From the NCBI GenBank assembly GCA_002344965.1, contig DDUU01000051.1, positions 1 through 64,000 of the forward strand: 64,000 nt of DNA, read 5' to 3'. How positions within the stretch are numbered: position 1 is the stretch's first letter; each line of letters starts with the position of its first letter. The DNA comes from Candidatus Tepidiaquacellales bacterium UBA2330 (GTDB lineage: Bacteria > Bacteroidota > Ignavibacteria > Tepidaquicellales > Tepidaquicellaceae). This document shows positions 32,495 through 41,573 of this stretch, one piece after another. Below the pieces are notes generated by a model that was given only the letters and a program-made list of their open reading frames with translations, was not told the DNA's origin and did not search any database. The position numbers and the translations under genes were made by a program.

Positions 32495-33399
32495 TTTAAC
32501 AAATCTCCGGTTTTAAAGTGTTCTGTAAATTTTATTTCATTTAAATCTTCATCCGTAATTTTTAAGATAATAATCTTCCCTTTTCCTGTCAGAATTTCCA
32601 TTTCAGAATCTGATACTTTTGTTACAGTACCTGCCTCTGCGTCTGATGTCACATTTTTATCTGAAAGATCAGATTTAATAATTAAATACTTCTTATTTTT
32701 AAAACTGAAGAAGGCGCAGGGATAAGGAAAAGTAAGCGCTCTTATTTTATTGAATATGGCCTCCGCTTTGTCACTCCATTTAATTTTTCTTTCCTCATTA
32801 CTGATAACCTTGTATGCGGGCTTGTCAGAAAGCTGTTTAGTGTAAATTAATTTTCTCTCAGATATATCACGGAGACATTCCGAAATGATCACGGATGAAA
32901 CTCGTGAGCATTCTCTGTAAAGAGAATTTACATCATCTTCCCTGCCAATCTTGATTTGATATTCCTTGCAGATATCACCTGAGTCAACCCCTTCATCAAT
33001 TCTGTGTACCGTTACAGTAAGAACTTCCTCTCCGTTCATAATACTTCTGCTGATTGGAGCTCTGCCTCTGTATTCAGGCAGCTTACCGCAATGCAGATTC
33101 AGTATACCGTTTTCAGGTAGTGAAAATATTTCCTTTTTAAGAATACTCATAAATCCGACGCAGACACCTGTATCAAAATCAAAAAGTTTTTCTCTTAAAT
33201 CATTTACATTATCTGATTCATACAAATCAATTTTATTTTCAGAGCAAAACTCTTTTACAGGAGTGTAAAATTCTTTAATGAGCTTATTTCTGTCGAGACT
33301 TTTGTGAATCACAATAAGTCCGGGTTTAAAATTTTCAGCGGCAAGACCTTTAAGACACTCAAGACTCATAACAGAATGAGCAAGATAGAAAAACTTCAT
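32491..33399 (-). CDS. formyltransferase (methionyl-tRNA / amino-sugar formyltransferase family)
   Basis: A 302-residue N10-formyl-THF-dependent formyltransferase. The catalytic Asn-His-Asp set is visible: LNLHCGKLPEYRGRAPI provides Asn and His, and HRIDEGVDSGDI provides the Asp. A C-terminal OB-like domain resembling Fmt follows (IRALTFPYPCAFFSFKNKKYLIIKS). It begins with a typical FYLAHSVMSLECL rather than the Fmt consensus. Position between an amidohydrolase and a sugar-nucleotide epimerase suggests N-formylation of a nucleotide amino sugar, as in ArnA or VioF, rather than initiator tRNA; this is inference. Confidence 0.85.
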   Translation of the reverse strand: MKFFYLAHSVMSLECLKGLAAENFKPGLIVIHKSLDRNKLIKEFYTPVKEFCSENKIDLYESDNVNDLREKLFDFDTGVCVGFMSILKKEIFSLPENGILNLHCGKLPEYRGRAPISRSIMNGEEVLTVTVHRIDEGVDSGDICKEYQIKIGREDDVNSLYRECSRVSSVIISECLRDISERKLIYTKQLSDKPAYKVISNEERKIKWSDKAEAIFNKIRALTFPYPCAFFSFKNKKYLIIKSDLSDKNVTSDAEAGTVTKVSDSEMEILTGKGKIIILKITDEDLNEIKFTEHFKTGDLLK

Positions 33400-34361
33400 C
33401 AGATATTTTTTTTATACCAGTTAAAAGTCTTTATTATACCTTCATTCAGATCAACCTGAGGTACAAAACCAAGCAGATCTTTTGCTTTTTCAATGCTTGG
33501 TATTCTAAGCTCCACATCTACATAATTTTTCGGAGTATAAATAATTTTTGATTTTGATCTGCACAGTGCTACAATTTTTTCCGCGAGTGAGGATATTGTA
33601 ATTGTTCCTTTCGGATTTCCGATGTTGAATATTTCTCCAATTGCTTTTTTATTTGTCAGTGAAAGCTCAATACCTTGTATCATATCGTCTATGTAACACC
33701 ATGATCTGATCTGATCGCCGTCACCGTGAATTTCAATATTTTTACCGCGAACGGCGTTCTTTATAAAGATCTGAATGGCTCCTTCCCCGACCTGTCCGGG
33801 ACCATAAATATTAAACGGGCGGATAGTGACAGACGGATATCCGAATTTTTTATAATAGCTGTGAACAATATGCTCGCCGGCAACTTTGCTGATGGAATAC
33901 GTCCATCTTGCCTCTCCCACCGGCGCAAAATTAGTATCCGATTTTTCTGTAGATTTGTATGCATAAGCTCCGAGCACTTCACTTGTGGAAAAATCAATTA
34001 TTCTTTCCAGTCTGCCTGAATATTTCTCAAGTGATTTCAGAAGATTGAATGTACCGTTTATATTTACATCAAGAGTTTTAACCGGATCTATTATAACAGT
34101 ATCAATCCCTGCAACAGCTGCAAGGTGTATCACTATCTCCGGTTTAAAATCTTCACATGTTTTTTTTAATGCTTCAAAATTCAGAACATCTTCTCTTACT
34201 ATTTTAAGATTGCGCGATGTGATTTTTTTGTACTTAATAGAATCTCTGGAGAAATTATCAACTATTGTAATTTCGTTATCCTTTACTAGCTTTGATACAA
34301 GAGTACTGCCGATAAAACCTGCGCCGCCTGTAAGAAGTATTTTTTTATTCTTTATATTCAA
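33399..34361 (-). CDS. NAD-dependent sugar-nucleotide epimerase/dehydratase
   Basis: A 320-residue extended short-chain dehydrogenase. The NAD-binding TGGAGFIGSTLV opens the protein, and the active-site YSISK (Tyr-x3-Lys) and SWCYIDDMIQG are typical of UDP-glucose 4-epimerase and dTDP-glucose 4,6-dehydratase relatives. It starts at TTG (34361). It shares one base with the formyltransferase start. It probably makes or modifies an activated sugar for the neighbouring glycosyltransferase; the exact reaction cannot be told. Confidence 0.87.
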   Translation of the reverse strand: MNIKNKKILLTGGAGFIGSTLVSKLVKDNEITIVDNFSRDSIKYKKITSRNLKIVREDVLNFEALKKTCEDFKPEIVIHLAAVAGIDTVIIDPVKTLDVNINGTFNLLKSLEKYSGRLERIIDFSTSEVLGAYAYKSTEKSDTNFAPVGEARWTYSISKVAGEHIVHSYYKKFGYPSVTIRPFNIYGPGQVGEGAIQIFIKNAVRGKNIEIHGDGDQIRSWCYIDDMIQGIELSLTNKKAIGEIFNIGNPKGTITISSLAEKIVALCRSKSKIIYTPKNYVDVELRIPSIEKAKDLLGFVPQVDLNEGIIKTFNWYKKNI

Positions 34362-34363
34362 TT

Positions 34364-35347
34364 TTAATATTTGATTTTATATTCGTATGTTTTTCTTAGA
34401 AATCCATGTGCGAGAAATTTTTTCTTAAAAGCGTAAAGTCCTTCGAGCAGTTTACCGTTCATATCCGATGTGCCTATGTCATAATAATTATATCCGTTTT
34501 CTTTTGACCATTCAATAGACTTATAAAGCAGAAATTCCGAAACTCTGTTCATTTTGTATTTTTCATCCCCGGCAAGATAAAAATTAAGGATCATGTCGCT
34601 GTTTATTTTAAAAAGCACGCATACAGCAGCCATTTCAGAATCTATTTTTGCGGTAAATAAAACAATTTCATCTTTAAGTTTATTTTTTAAATAAATCAGC
34701 TCTTCAAAAGAATGTGTCGGCTTTACACTTTTTAATTCTCTGTTCCTTAACAGTACTTCATAAAAATCTCTGAAATTATGTACATCAGGCTTTTCTTCAA
34801 ATACTTCTACATTAATTACTGAAGATGATTTTTTTATGGATCTCTTTTTCGGTCCGGATATTTTTTTAAAATTAAAATCCTTTACGTCAATTATGTTGGT
34901 TAGTGAAATGCCTGTTACTTCAAACCCGCACTTCATCAGAGCGTAATCCGTTTCTTCATTCGGAATATTATTATACCTGAAAGGAGGGTTTCTGATTATA
35001 CAGCTGTTAAATTTATTTTCAGCAAGATATTTCTTAAAACTTTCAATTACTTCAAAGTATGTTATAAGATCGGTTTTTCTTTTCCACAGAAAACCGCCGT
35101 AACTCAGACCGTCGCATGATACAAAAATTTTTTTACCGTCTGCATCCCTCTCGCAGCCGGTCATAACTGCAAGTATTTTATTCGTACCTTCCGGTCTGAA
35201 CATAAGATGATGCCATTTGATTTTTTTCTTAAAGACATCATTGTAAGATATAAATCTCTGATCAAAAAAAAGATTGTACTGATTCCTTAAAAACTCATTC
35301 CATTCAATCTCTTTATCAATATTTTTTACTCTTATTGTTTCTGTCAT
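34364..35347 (-). CDS. FemAB/GNAT-like acyltransferase
   Basis: A 327-residue protein resembling the double-GNAT FemAB/BioF2-type family. Two GNAT-like halves are suggested, the second containing LFTAKIDSEMAAVCVLFKINSDMILNFYLAGDEKYK and SIEWSKENGYNYYDIGTSDMNGKLLEGLYAFKKKF, the family's conserved C-terminal block. Members transfer amino acids to peptidoglycan or acyl groups to surface sugars. Placement two bases before the epimerase and three bases after the GT-C gene suggests a surface glycan substrate. Confidence 0.8.
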   Translation of the reverse strand: MTETIRVKNIDKEIEWNEFLRNQYNLFFDQRFISYNDVFKKKIKWHHLMFRPEGTNKILAVMTGCERDADGKKIFVSCDGLSYGGFLWKRKTDLITYFEVIESFKKYLAENKFNSCIIRNPPFRYNNIPNEETDYALMKCGFEVTGISLTNIIDVKDFNFKKISGPKKRSIKKSSSVINVEVFEEKPDVHNFRDFYEVLLRNRELKSVKPTHSFEELIYLKNKLKDEIVLFTAKIDSEMAAVCVLFKINSDMILNFYLAGDEKYKMNRVSEFLLYKSIEWSKENGYNYYDIGTSDMNGKLLEGLYAFKKKFLAHGFLRKTYEYKIKY

Positions 35348-35350
35348 ACT

Positions 35351-37030
35351 TTAGTTTTCGTACAGTTCATAACCTCTGCTTTTATGAAGTAATTTAAAAT
35401 CACCCGGAATAAACCATCGTGAATCCGGATAGTCAGCTCGGTTAATGTAATCCTTTTCAACTATTATTGCATATTCATTTCGTCTGAGCGTACTTAGTTT
35501 ATCCTTAACAAGATCAATACCTTCCTTATTGTCGATCATAGAAAAATTATACTGAGGATTTTCCCAGTTTATATCCAGTCCGTTAAAATAAAAGCTAAAC
35601 TGAGGATTATGCCTGTAATTTGTTGCGACATAAACCAGATTCTTCTTTCCGCTTTTTTCGATTAATTCCTTTACTTCTGAAATCTGAAATTTACTTTGCC
35701 ACTCAGGTATTTTAAAGAAATAGTATGTGTTTACAGCAAGGAAAAAGATTATAATGAAAATGTAATATGTGTTTTCAAGATCAAATCTCCTCGCAACGAA
35801 TTTTCCGAGAAAATATAGAATTGCAAGCAGTGAAAGTATGACTGCTGATACCTGCAGTAAATCAGACCGGAGTATAAATTCTTTTATAAATGGGCGAACA
35901 TCTTCAGTGGCAAACCAAATAAAATTAAGGACAATAAATGTAACTGATAATCCTTTTACATAAAATTTTTCCTTTTCTATTCCGGCAATATATAACGAGA
36001 TAAGATAACAGCCGGGAGGAAGAATTAGAAGAATATACACTTCGAGCTTTGTTCTGAAAATCATAAGTATAAGCATTCCGGTAAGAAACCAGATCCAGAT
36101 AAAGATTTTATTGCGGTCAAGTTCCTTTCTGATACGCAGGTCTTTTATGAAACTGAAAAGAATAAGAATACTGTATGGTATTATTGTCATCATATAATTT
36201 ATATGATACAAAAATCCGGATCTCTTTACGCTGTTTTCTACTCCGATAAATGCTCTGTCATAAACATGAAATTTTAGAAAATAATCCGTGAATTCCGTTC
36301 CGTATGTCCAAATCATATATGCATGCCAGGGCAGCGCAATGAACACACCTGTAGCAGTCAGAACGGTTATATCTTTTAATTTAATGTTTGTCTTTTCTTT
36401 TAATATTAAGAATGCTGCAAAGATAACTATCGGGATAAAAAATCCGACAAGAATCTTTACCATAAGGCAGGCGCCGAAAGTTACGCCTGTATATATTATA
36501 TATTTATATTTTCCGGAATTATTATAAAGTATCATGAAGTAAAATGACAGCAGTATCAATAAAGTGTACGGTATGTCAAATTGAAATCTTTGAGAGAATA
36601 CTGTAAAAATTATATTGCTGCAGAAAATAAGCGAAGAGTAGAAAGCAATCTTGAGAGAAAACAATTCTCTGCCGATTAACAGAATCAGAAGAATGCTGAG
36701 TAATGAAAGAATAAATATAATTGATTTCAGAACAGCTGCATTTACCCCGAAAAGAAGAGTTACAAAATATCCCGCCCAGATCAGCAGCGGCGGGTGAGAT
36801 GCGGAGTAGAATTTACCTACCGAGTGTGAATACTGATCAAAAAAATCTCCGTTGACGTGAATTGAGAGGAGACGTGTTGCATACATACCTTCATCCCAGG
36901 GCTGTATATCGGAAATTAAAAGCGAGTGAATTTTAAAAATAATTAATATGAGGGACAGTGCGAAAAAAACCTTGTAAATATTTTTTCCGTTTTCTAAAAA
37001 ACTGTTTAATCTGAAATATAAAGAAGACAT
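35351..37030 (-). CDS. GT-C family membrane glycosyltransferase (ArnT/PMT-like)
   Basis: A 559-residue integral membrane protein with about eleven hydrophobic segments. The first periplasmic loop carries the catalytic-type acidic residues (QPWDEGMYATRLLSIH) and SASHPPLLIWAGYF, the PPL motif of ArnT/PMT enzymes. A soluble periplasmic domain (about residues 440-559) follows the last membrane span. It should use a polyprenyl-phosphate sugar and glycosylate lipid A or a protein outside the inner membrane. It is embedded in a run that also encodes sugar-modifying enzymes and PorV/PorQ-type barrels. Confidence 0.85.
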   Translation of the reverse strand: MSSLYFRLNSFLENGKNIYKVFFALSLILIIFKIHSLLISDIQPWDEGMYATRLLSIHVNGDFFDQYSHSVGKFYSASHPPLLIWAGYFVTLLFGVNAAVLKSIIFILSLLSILLILLIGRELFSLKIAFYSSLIFCSNIIFTVFSQRFQFDIPYTLLILLSFYFMILYNNSGKYKYIIYTGVTFGACLMVKILVGFFIPIVIFAAFLILKEKTNIKLKDITVLTATGVFIALPWHAYMIWTYGTEFTDYFLKFHVYDRAFIGVENSVKRSGFLYHINYMMTIIPYSILILFSFIKDLRIRKELDRNKIFIWIWFLTGMLILMIFRTKLEVYILLILPPGCYLISLYIAGIEKEKFYVKGLSVTFIVLNFIWFATEDVRPFIKEFILRSDLLQVSAVILSLLAILYFLGKFVARRFDLENTYYIFIIIFFLAVNTYYFFKIPEWQSKFQISEVKELIEKSGKKNLVYVATNYRHNPQFSFYFNGLDINWENPQYNFSMIDNKEGIDLVKDKLSTLRRNEYAIIVEKDYINRADYPDSRWFIPGDFKLLHKSRGYELYEN

Positions 37031-37049
37031 TTTTTCATATATGAGAATA

Positions 37050-37961
37050 TCAGAAATTTATCCCCAGCGAAAAAGAATTTCCGGAGCCGAAATTTCCGGT
37101 CGAGGGAATAAAAGCATAATCTACATTCAGAGCTTTATATTTAAAACCTATTCCGGTAGTGATTCCCTTATTTTCATAATTACTCTGATATCCCAGTCTG
37201 AAAAAAACCAGATCCTTATAACCTGCTTCTCCGCCTGTCAGAATATGAAAAAGTCCGCCGTCTAGTATTTTAAAACCTTCCAGCGCTAAATTAAAATCAA
37301 AATTATCTTTTTTGAATTTATAACTTCCTCCCATCCTGAATGATGAAGGCAGTTTTGTACTTTGACTTTTCAGCTCATTTACAGATCCTATGTTTGACAA
37401 AACAAAAGCCAGATTAATATTATTTTTGGAATAGTTAGTACCGAAATCAAATCCTGCACCTGAAGCTTCATCCACATAGATCTTTTCATAAATTAGTTTT
37501 GTAGTCAGACCTATGGAGATTTCATTATTTACCGAATAGCTGAATGATAAACCGGTGGAAAGATTTCTTGAATCAAACTTTTCAAGAGCGGCGCCGGGTG
37601 TATTTCTTACTTCAATATCACTGACGCTTGTAGTGTAAAATCCGAAGCCCATAAAAATTTTTTCGCTGAGCGGAAATTTTACTGCAATAAAATCCGACCT
37701 TAGATCCTGAGCCATGGCGTTATGCATAAGCAGTACATTTGTCTTTGCTCCGAATTTTAATCTTGCCGGATTATAAAAAAATGCAGAAGCGTCTTCCGTA
37801 ACTGAAGAATAAGCTTCACCCATTGAAAGTGATCTGGAACCTACTCCTGTTTTCAGAAATGAAAGACCTGTATTACCCGCTCCGTCGTTTTGCGAATAAG
37901 AGTCATTTGATAACAAATGAGAAAACAAAAAAACTATTGCTATTATTTTAAGAAATTTCAT
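37050..37961 (-). CDS. PorV/PorQ family outer-membrane barrel protein
   Basis: A 303-residue outer-membrane protein with signal peptide (MKFLKIIAIVFLFSHLLSNDSYSQ). The N-terminal GLSFLKTGVGSRSLSMGEAYSSVTEDASAFFYNPA is the hallmark of the PorV/PorQ (FadL-like) family, followed by about fourteen amphipathic strands ending in NSFSLGINF. PorV is the shuttle that escorts type IX cargo from the translocon to the PorU attachment complex. It follows a second family member by two bases, so one may act as PorV and the other as PorQ or a dedicated shuttle. Confidence 0.85.
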   Translation of the reverse strand: MKFLKIIAIVFLFSHLLSNDSYSQNDGAGNTGLSFLKTGVGSRSLSMGEAYSSVTEDASAFFYNPARLKFGAKTNVLLMHNAMAQDLRSDFIAVKFPLSEKIFMGFGFYTTSVSDIEVRNTPGAALEKFDSRNLSTGLSFSYSVNNEISIGLTTKLIYEKIYVDEASGAGFDFGTNYSKNNINLAFVLSNIGSVNELKSQSTKLPSSFRMGGSYKFKKDNFDFNLALEGFKILDGGLFHILTGGEAGYKDLVFFRLGYQSNYENKGITTGIGFKYKALNVDYAFIPSTGNFGSGNSFSLGINF

Positions 37962-37963
37962 GA

Positions 37964-38989
37964 TTATTTAAATTTGAATACTATACCTATGTTTTGTATC
38001 AGGTCATGAGAAAAAGGTTCGAGCTGAGCTGAATAATCCACGCCGAGATTTATACTTTTTGAAAAGCTTTTATCCAAACCGAAACCGAGAGAAGGTTTAA
38101 GATTTCCTGCAAAGTCATCGGCTGTAAAATCGATTCTGTCAAGTCCCGCTCTAAGTCTCACCTGACTGATAATGTTTGTTTCTATTCCGAAACGGATCAC
38201 AGAATTATTTGAATTCCCGGATGACGTTTCGGTTGCCGTAAAAATTTCATATTCCGGATTAAAATACTGAACAAAACCAAGTGACACGATTCCGTAATTC
38301 TCAGGCAGTAAATAAGTACCGCTTATCTCTAACATTTTCGGGAACTTATCTTCCGTGGAATTTCCGTTTGCTCCGTATATAGAAGTGGTCTGCCATTTAT
38401 ATTTTGCGCCGATATCTTTATAAGTTAATCCGATAGCAAGATTTTTATTTGCTTTATAAACAGCGCCAAGATCTATTGCAAAAGATGATGTTGTAATTTC
38501 CTCAAACAGTTTTGAATAATATAATTTAAATCCGACTCCGAGAGAAAGCTGGTCTGAAAGAATAAAAGAAGTACCGAGATAAAACTGGTTTTCAAATGTG
38601 GAGAATTCGCCTATCTGTCTGGTATCGTTATCTCTGCCGTCAATGTCGCTTACGCCGGCGTTTATCCATGCTAAAGTAATTCCCGCGCCGCCTTGATCCT
38701 GATTCGGAAGCTTAAACTTTTTAGTGAACCCGACGAAATTCAGTTTTCTGTCAAGACTCAGGAAAGTATATCCTATATCCAGTTTCCCGTCCTCCTGATA
38801 TGTAGCGAGAGCCGGATTATATATTCCGCTCACATCACCGAATATATCAGAAGAAACCGAATTACCCATCGACATTCCTCTGGCTCCGAAACCCATTCTT
38901 GAAAATGCTCCGGCATAACTTCCAAGCTGCGCATCAGCATTCTGGAAAGTAACGGCGGAAAGCATCAATATTAAAATATATTTTTTCAA
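37964..38989 (-). CDS. PorV/PorQ family outer-membrane barrel protein
   Basis: A 341-residue barrel protein. After a short signal peptide (KKYILILMLSAVTFQNADA), SRMGFGARGMSMGNSVSSDIFGDVSGIYNPALA is the family's conserved N-terminal plug motif. Strands such as NKNLAIGLTYKDIGAKYKW continue to a C-terminal IGIVFKFK. It starts at TTG (38989) with an AAGGA box nine bases upstream inside the end of the preceding gene. It sits between a probable sorted propeller protein and a paralogue, so it may be the shuttle for that cargo; this is inference. Confidence 0.85.
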   Translation of the reverse strand: MKKYILILMLSAVTFQNADAQLGSYAGAFSRMGFGARGMSMGNSVSSDIFGDVSGIYNPALATYQEDGKLDIGYTFLSLDRKLNFVGFTKKFKLPNQDQGGAGITLAWINAGVSDIDGRDNDTRQIGEFSTFENQFYLGTSFILSDQLSLGVGFKLYYSKLFEEITTSSFAIDLGAVYKANKNLAIGLTYKDIGAKYKWQTTSIYGANGNSTEDKFPKMLEISGTYLLPENYGIVSLGFVQYFNPEYEIFTATETSSGNSNNSVIRFGIETNIISQVRLRAGLDRIDFTADDFAGNLKPSLGFGLDKSFSKSINLGVDYSAQLEPFSHDLIQNIGIVFKFK

Positions 38990-39001
38990 ATAAACTTTTC
39001 C

Positions 39002-40642
39002 TTATTCAAGTAAAATTATTTTTCCCCACACCGGGTCATCTTCATTAATCTCAACTCTGTAAAAATATACTCCGTTAGCAATTCTCTGACCATTGTCATT
39101 CCTTCCGTCCCATGAAGTATAAAGCTCATCAGTTCCTGACCTTGACGCATTCTGTATGAGCGTCCTGACAGGATTCATTCCGAAATCAAATATCTTAATT
39201 GTAATCTTTGAGCCGGAAACAGTGCTTTTATAAAATATTCTCGTGATCTCATCATCAGGCGAAAACGGATTCGGAGCTGCATAAGTTTTCAGATCTGAAG
39301 ACAGATTAATCGGGGATATTGCTCTGTAAATTGTCCACTTGCCGATCCACGGCTGTCCGAGCTCTGTAGTTCTTAATAAACCGTCTGCGCTTCCGAAATA
39401 AAGCGTATCACCTATATGATTGCCTGAATAAAATTGTGTTGTCCTCAGCTGATCTTTGGTTCTTTCGTCATAGATCACACCTGCCTTTGCCCAGTTGAAA
39501 TTTCCAAATTCACTTCTGTATAAACCGTCATCAGTAAAACCATATACTAAAGAACCGTAAAATGACATTCCGTTTGGTTTTATATTCGGAAGTGTGCTTT
39601 TCCAGTTTGCACCGCCGTTGCTTGTAAAACTCAGCGCGTCAAATTCATTCGGTGATTCAGCTCTGCGCGTCGCTCCCCACAGAATTTCATTGTTACCGAA
39701 TTTTTGCACATCCAGACTTACTACAAAATTTCCAGAGACTCCGTTACCGGTTGCGTTCGGATCTGTGTTTTCAAAATTATATTTTCTCCAGTTGACACCC
39801 CAGCTGTCTGAATAGTTGATTCCGTTTGCAGTACCTACATAAATCGTAGAGTCATTAACTGCAGCGATTGTAAAAACGCGGTGATTTAAATTATCTCTTG
39901 GATTTAGAGTAAATGTATAACCTGAAGTGTTTATGTTAATGCTGTCGAGATTATCCGGAGGAAGCAATACTCTTATCCATGTAGCCCCGTAATCAGTGCT
40001 TTTCCTCAGACCGCCTGCAAATGAACAAATCCAAATTGTATAATTTGATGGATCATTCTGACTTTTTGTTACAACAAGATCATAAGAAAGATTTTGCTGC
40101 CTAACGGTAACCGGCAATGCGTAAATTGTATTTGAACCGTAAATAATCGTAGTGTCGCTCTGAGAATCAACAGGCTGCGGAAATGCAGACCAGTTGACTC
40201 CGTAATCTGTGGATACTTTTATTCCTGTTCCCGTCGGAACAGACTCTCCGTTAATTTCTTCGCTGACTGCAGTTGCAGCAACTATTATTTTTTCTTTCAG
40301 ATTAATTCCTGAAATGTCATCGGTTCCAAACGGGGCAAGCCCGTAATAATATTCAAAGCTGTTAAAATTATCTATTGTCCTCATGATCCCGCTGCCCGTT
40401 CCGAACCAGACGGTATCACCGTTCATTATTATATCGGTAATGAAATTGCTGATTGGATTCTTTGATTTGACAGGTACAACAATTTGATTCAGAAAAAGAG
40501 GATTGTTTCTTAAATTTTCAGAATAAAGTTTTGTAAACTCTTTCAGTTTAAAATCTTCCGCTTTGTGAATATTCTGAGAACGGATCCTGTCCGATAAAAT
40601 TAAGGATATAAATAATATAATTATAAAAATTCTTTTCGTCAT
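39002..40642 (-). CDS. secreted beta-propeller (BNR/sialidase-like) protein with C-terminal sorting-type domain
   Basis: A 546-residue exported protein with an N-terminal signal segment (IFIIILFISLILSDRIRSQ). The body contains repeated propeller motifs of the BNR/Asp-box style (STDYGVNWSAF, STDYGATWIRV, YSDSWGVNWRKY, FTSNGGANWKS). The last 85 residues form a FlgD-like Ig domain (YAAPNPFSPDDEITRI...NGQRIANGVYFYRVEIN) that works as a type IX C-terminal sorting domain in Ignavibacteria-type genomes. It overlaps the stop of the upstream lipoprotein gene by four bases. No catalytic sialidase residues are evident, so a structural or adhesive role is likely. Confidence 0.82.
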   Translation of the reverse strand: MTKRIFIIILFISLILSDRIRSQNIHKAEDFKLKEFTKLYSENLRNNPLFLNQIVVPVKSKNPISNFITDIIMNGDTVWFGTGSGIMRTIDNFNSFEYYYGLAPFGTDDISGINLKEKIIVAATAVSEEINGESVPTGTGIKVSTDYGVNWSAFPQPVDSQSDTTIIYGSNTIYALPVTVRQQNLSYDLVVTKSQNDPSNYTIWICSFAGGLRKSTDYGATWIRVLLPPDNLDSININTSGYTFTLNPRDNLNHRVFTIAAVNDSTIYVGTANGINYSDSWGVNWRKYNFENTDPNATGNGVSGNFVVSLDVQKFGNNEILWGATRRAESPNEFDALSFTSNGGANWKSTLPNIKPNGMSFYGSLVYGFTDDGLYRSEFGNFNWAKAGVIYDERTKDQLRTTQFYSGNHIGDTLYFGSADGLLRTTELGQPWIGKWTIYRAISPINLSSDLKTYAAPNPFSPDDEITRIFYKSTVSGSKITIKIFDFGMNPVRTLIQNASRSGTDELYTSWDGRNDNGQRIANGVYFYRVEINEDDPVWGKIILLE

Positions 40643-41454
40643 TGCGGCTGAACAAATTTAATGCTGTCTGTAACCGGAATACTCAGGACATTGGATCTGT
40701 CCTTTACTGTGAATGTATATTTAAAATAACCGTAAGAAGTCGGGTCAGAGCTGAAAGAAACATAATTTGAAAAACTAAACTCTCCGTTATTATTATTAAA
40801 CATCGGTATCGGCGGCAGAGTAACTCCGTTTGGTCTGACAGTTACAAAAGTTACTTCCCTCAGATCACATAATCCGTCAGGATCATTTACGTTTACGGTA
40901 ATCGTAAGCAGCGTTGAATCACCCGGTAAAGGTCGCGTGACGCTGTCCGGAAGATTAGTTCCTGAAATTACCGGCGGCTGATTAGCGGAATTAACAACAA
41001 AAATATCAGATAATATAAGATTACTGAAAAGACCTGATGTATTAAGCGCAAGATATTCAAGCGTATAATTACCTACAAGCAAACAGCTTATGACAGGACT
41101 TATGATAGCGCTGTATTTACCGTCGCCGGATACAGTATCCGGAAAAGTCCCGTTATCAATAAGCTGAACCGTTGCAACCGTGTTTCCGGACGGATCTGTT
41201 ACTTTGCAGTTAATATACTCGAGAGGAGCGCCATCATTAAGATTCACAATTACCGAAGTATAGAAAGTAATATTAGGAAATGCTGAATTGGTAAAAACAG
41301 TGTCTGCAGAAATATACAAATTAGAAATTATGGGAGCTGAAATAGACGGATCTATTACTCCTTCATTTTCCTTTTCGCAGGAATAGAAAAAAATCGCAGT
41401 AATACAAATATATATTACTGCGAATGTAATTTTATTTTTAGTGATAACTATAAT
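40639..41454 (-). CDS. lipoprotein with Ig-like domains and non-canonical start
   Basis: A surface or periplasmic lipoprotein of about 270 residues. The frame is open upstream to a TAA at 41455-41457 and encodes a textbook lipoprotein signal: positively charged KNKI, a hydrophobic core, then the lipobox FYSC with Cys encoded at 41377-41379, followed by EKENEGV. No ATG, GTG or TTG lies in frame before the mature region; the first TTG (41319) encodes an internal Leu far past the lipobox. ATT (41454), ATA (41451) or ATC (41445) must serve. The rest looks like two Ig/cadherin-like modules (ITVNVNDPDGLCDLREV). Its end overlaps the propeller gene (ATGA), so they are co-translated. Confidence 0.78.
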   Translation of the reverse strand: MIVITKNKITFAVIYICITAIFFYSCEKENEGVIDPSISAPIISNLYISADTVFTNSAFPNITFYTSVIVNLNDGAPLEYINCKVTDPSGNTVATVQLIDNGTFPDTVSGDGKYSAIISPVISCLLVGNYTLEYLALNTSGLFSNLILSDIFVVNSANQPPVISGTNLPDSVTRPLPGDSTLLTITVNVNDPDGLCDLREVTFVTVRPNGVTLPPIPMFNNNNGEFSFSNYVSFSSDPTSYGYFKYTFTVKDRSNVLSIPVTDSIKFVQPQ

Positions 41455-41573
41455 TTAATTAATTTAAACTTTTGATAACTTTTATTTGATATCAGCATAA
41501 AATCTATGATACCTATGTTATCTAATGAGTAGAGTTAATTTATGTTTTTGAGATATGTTTTTTAAAAAATAGT

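Noticed and set aside
33985..34374. 129-codon plus-strand frame opposite the sugar epimerase
   Set aside because: Its sequence is the complement of the NAD-binding region; Ser/Ile/Phe-rich and without any domain.
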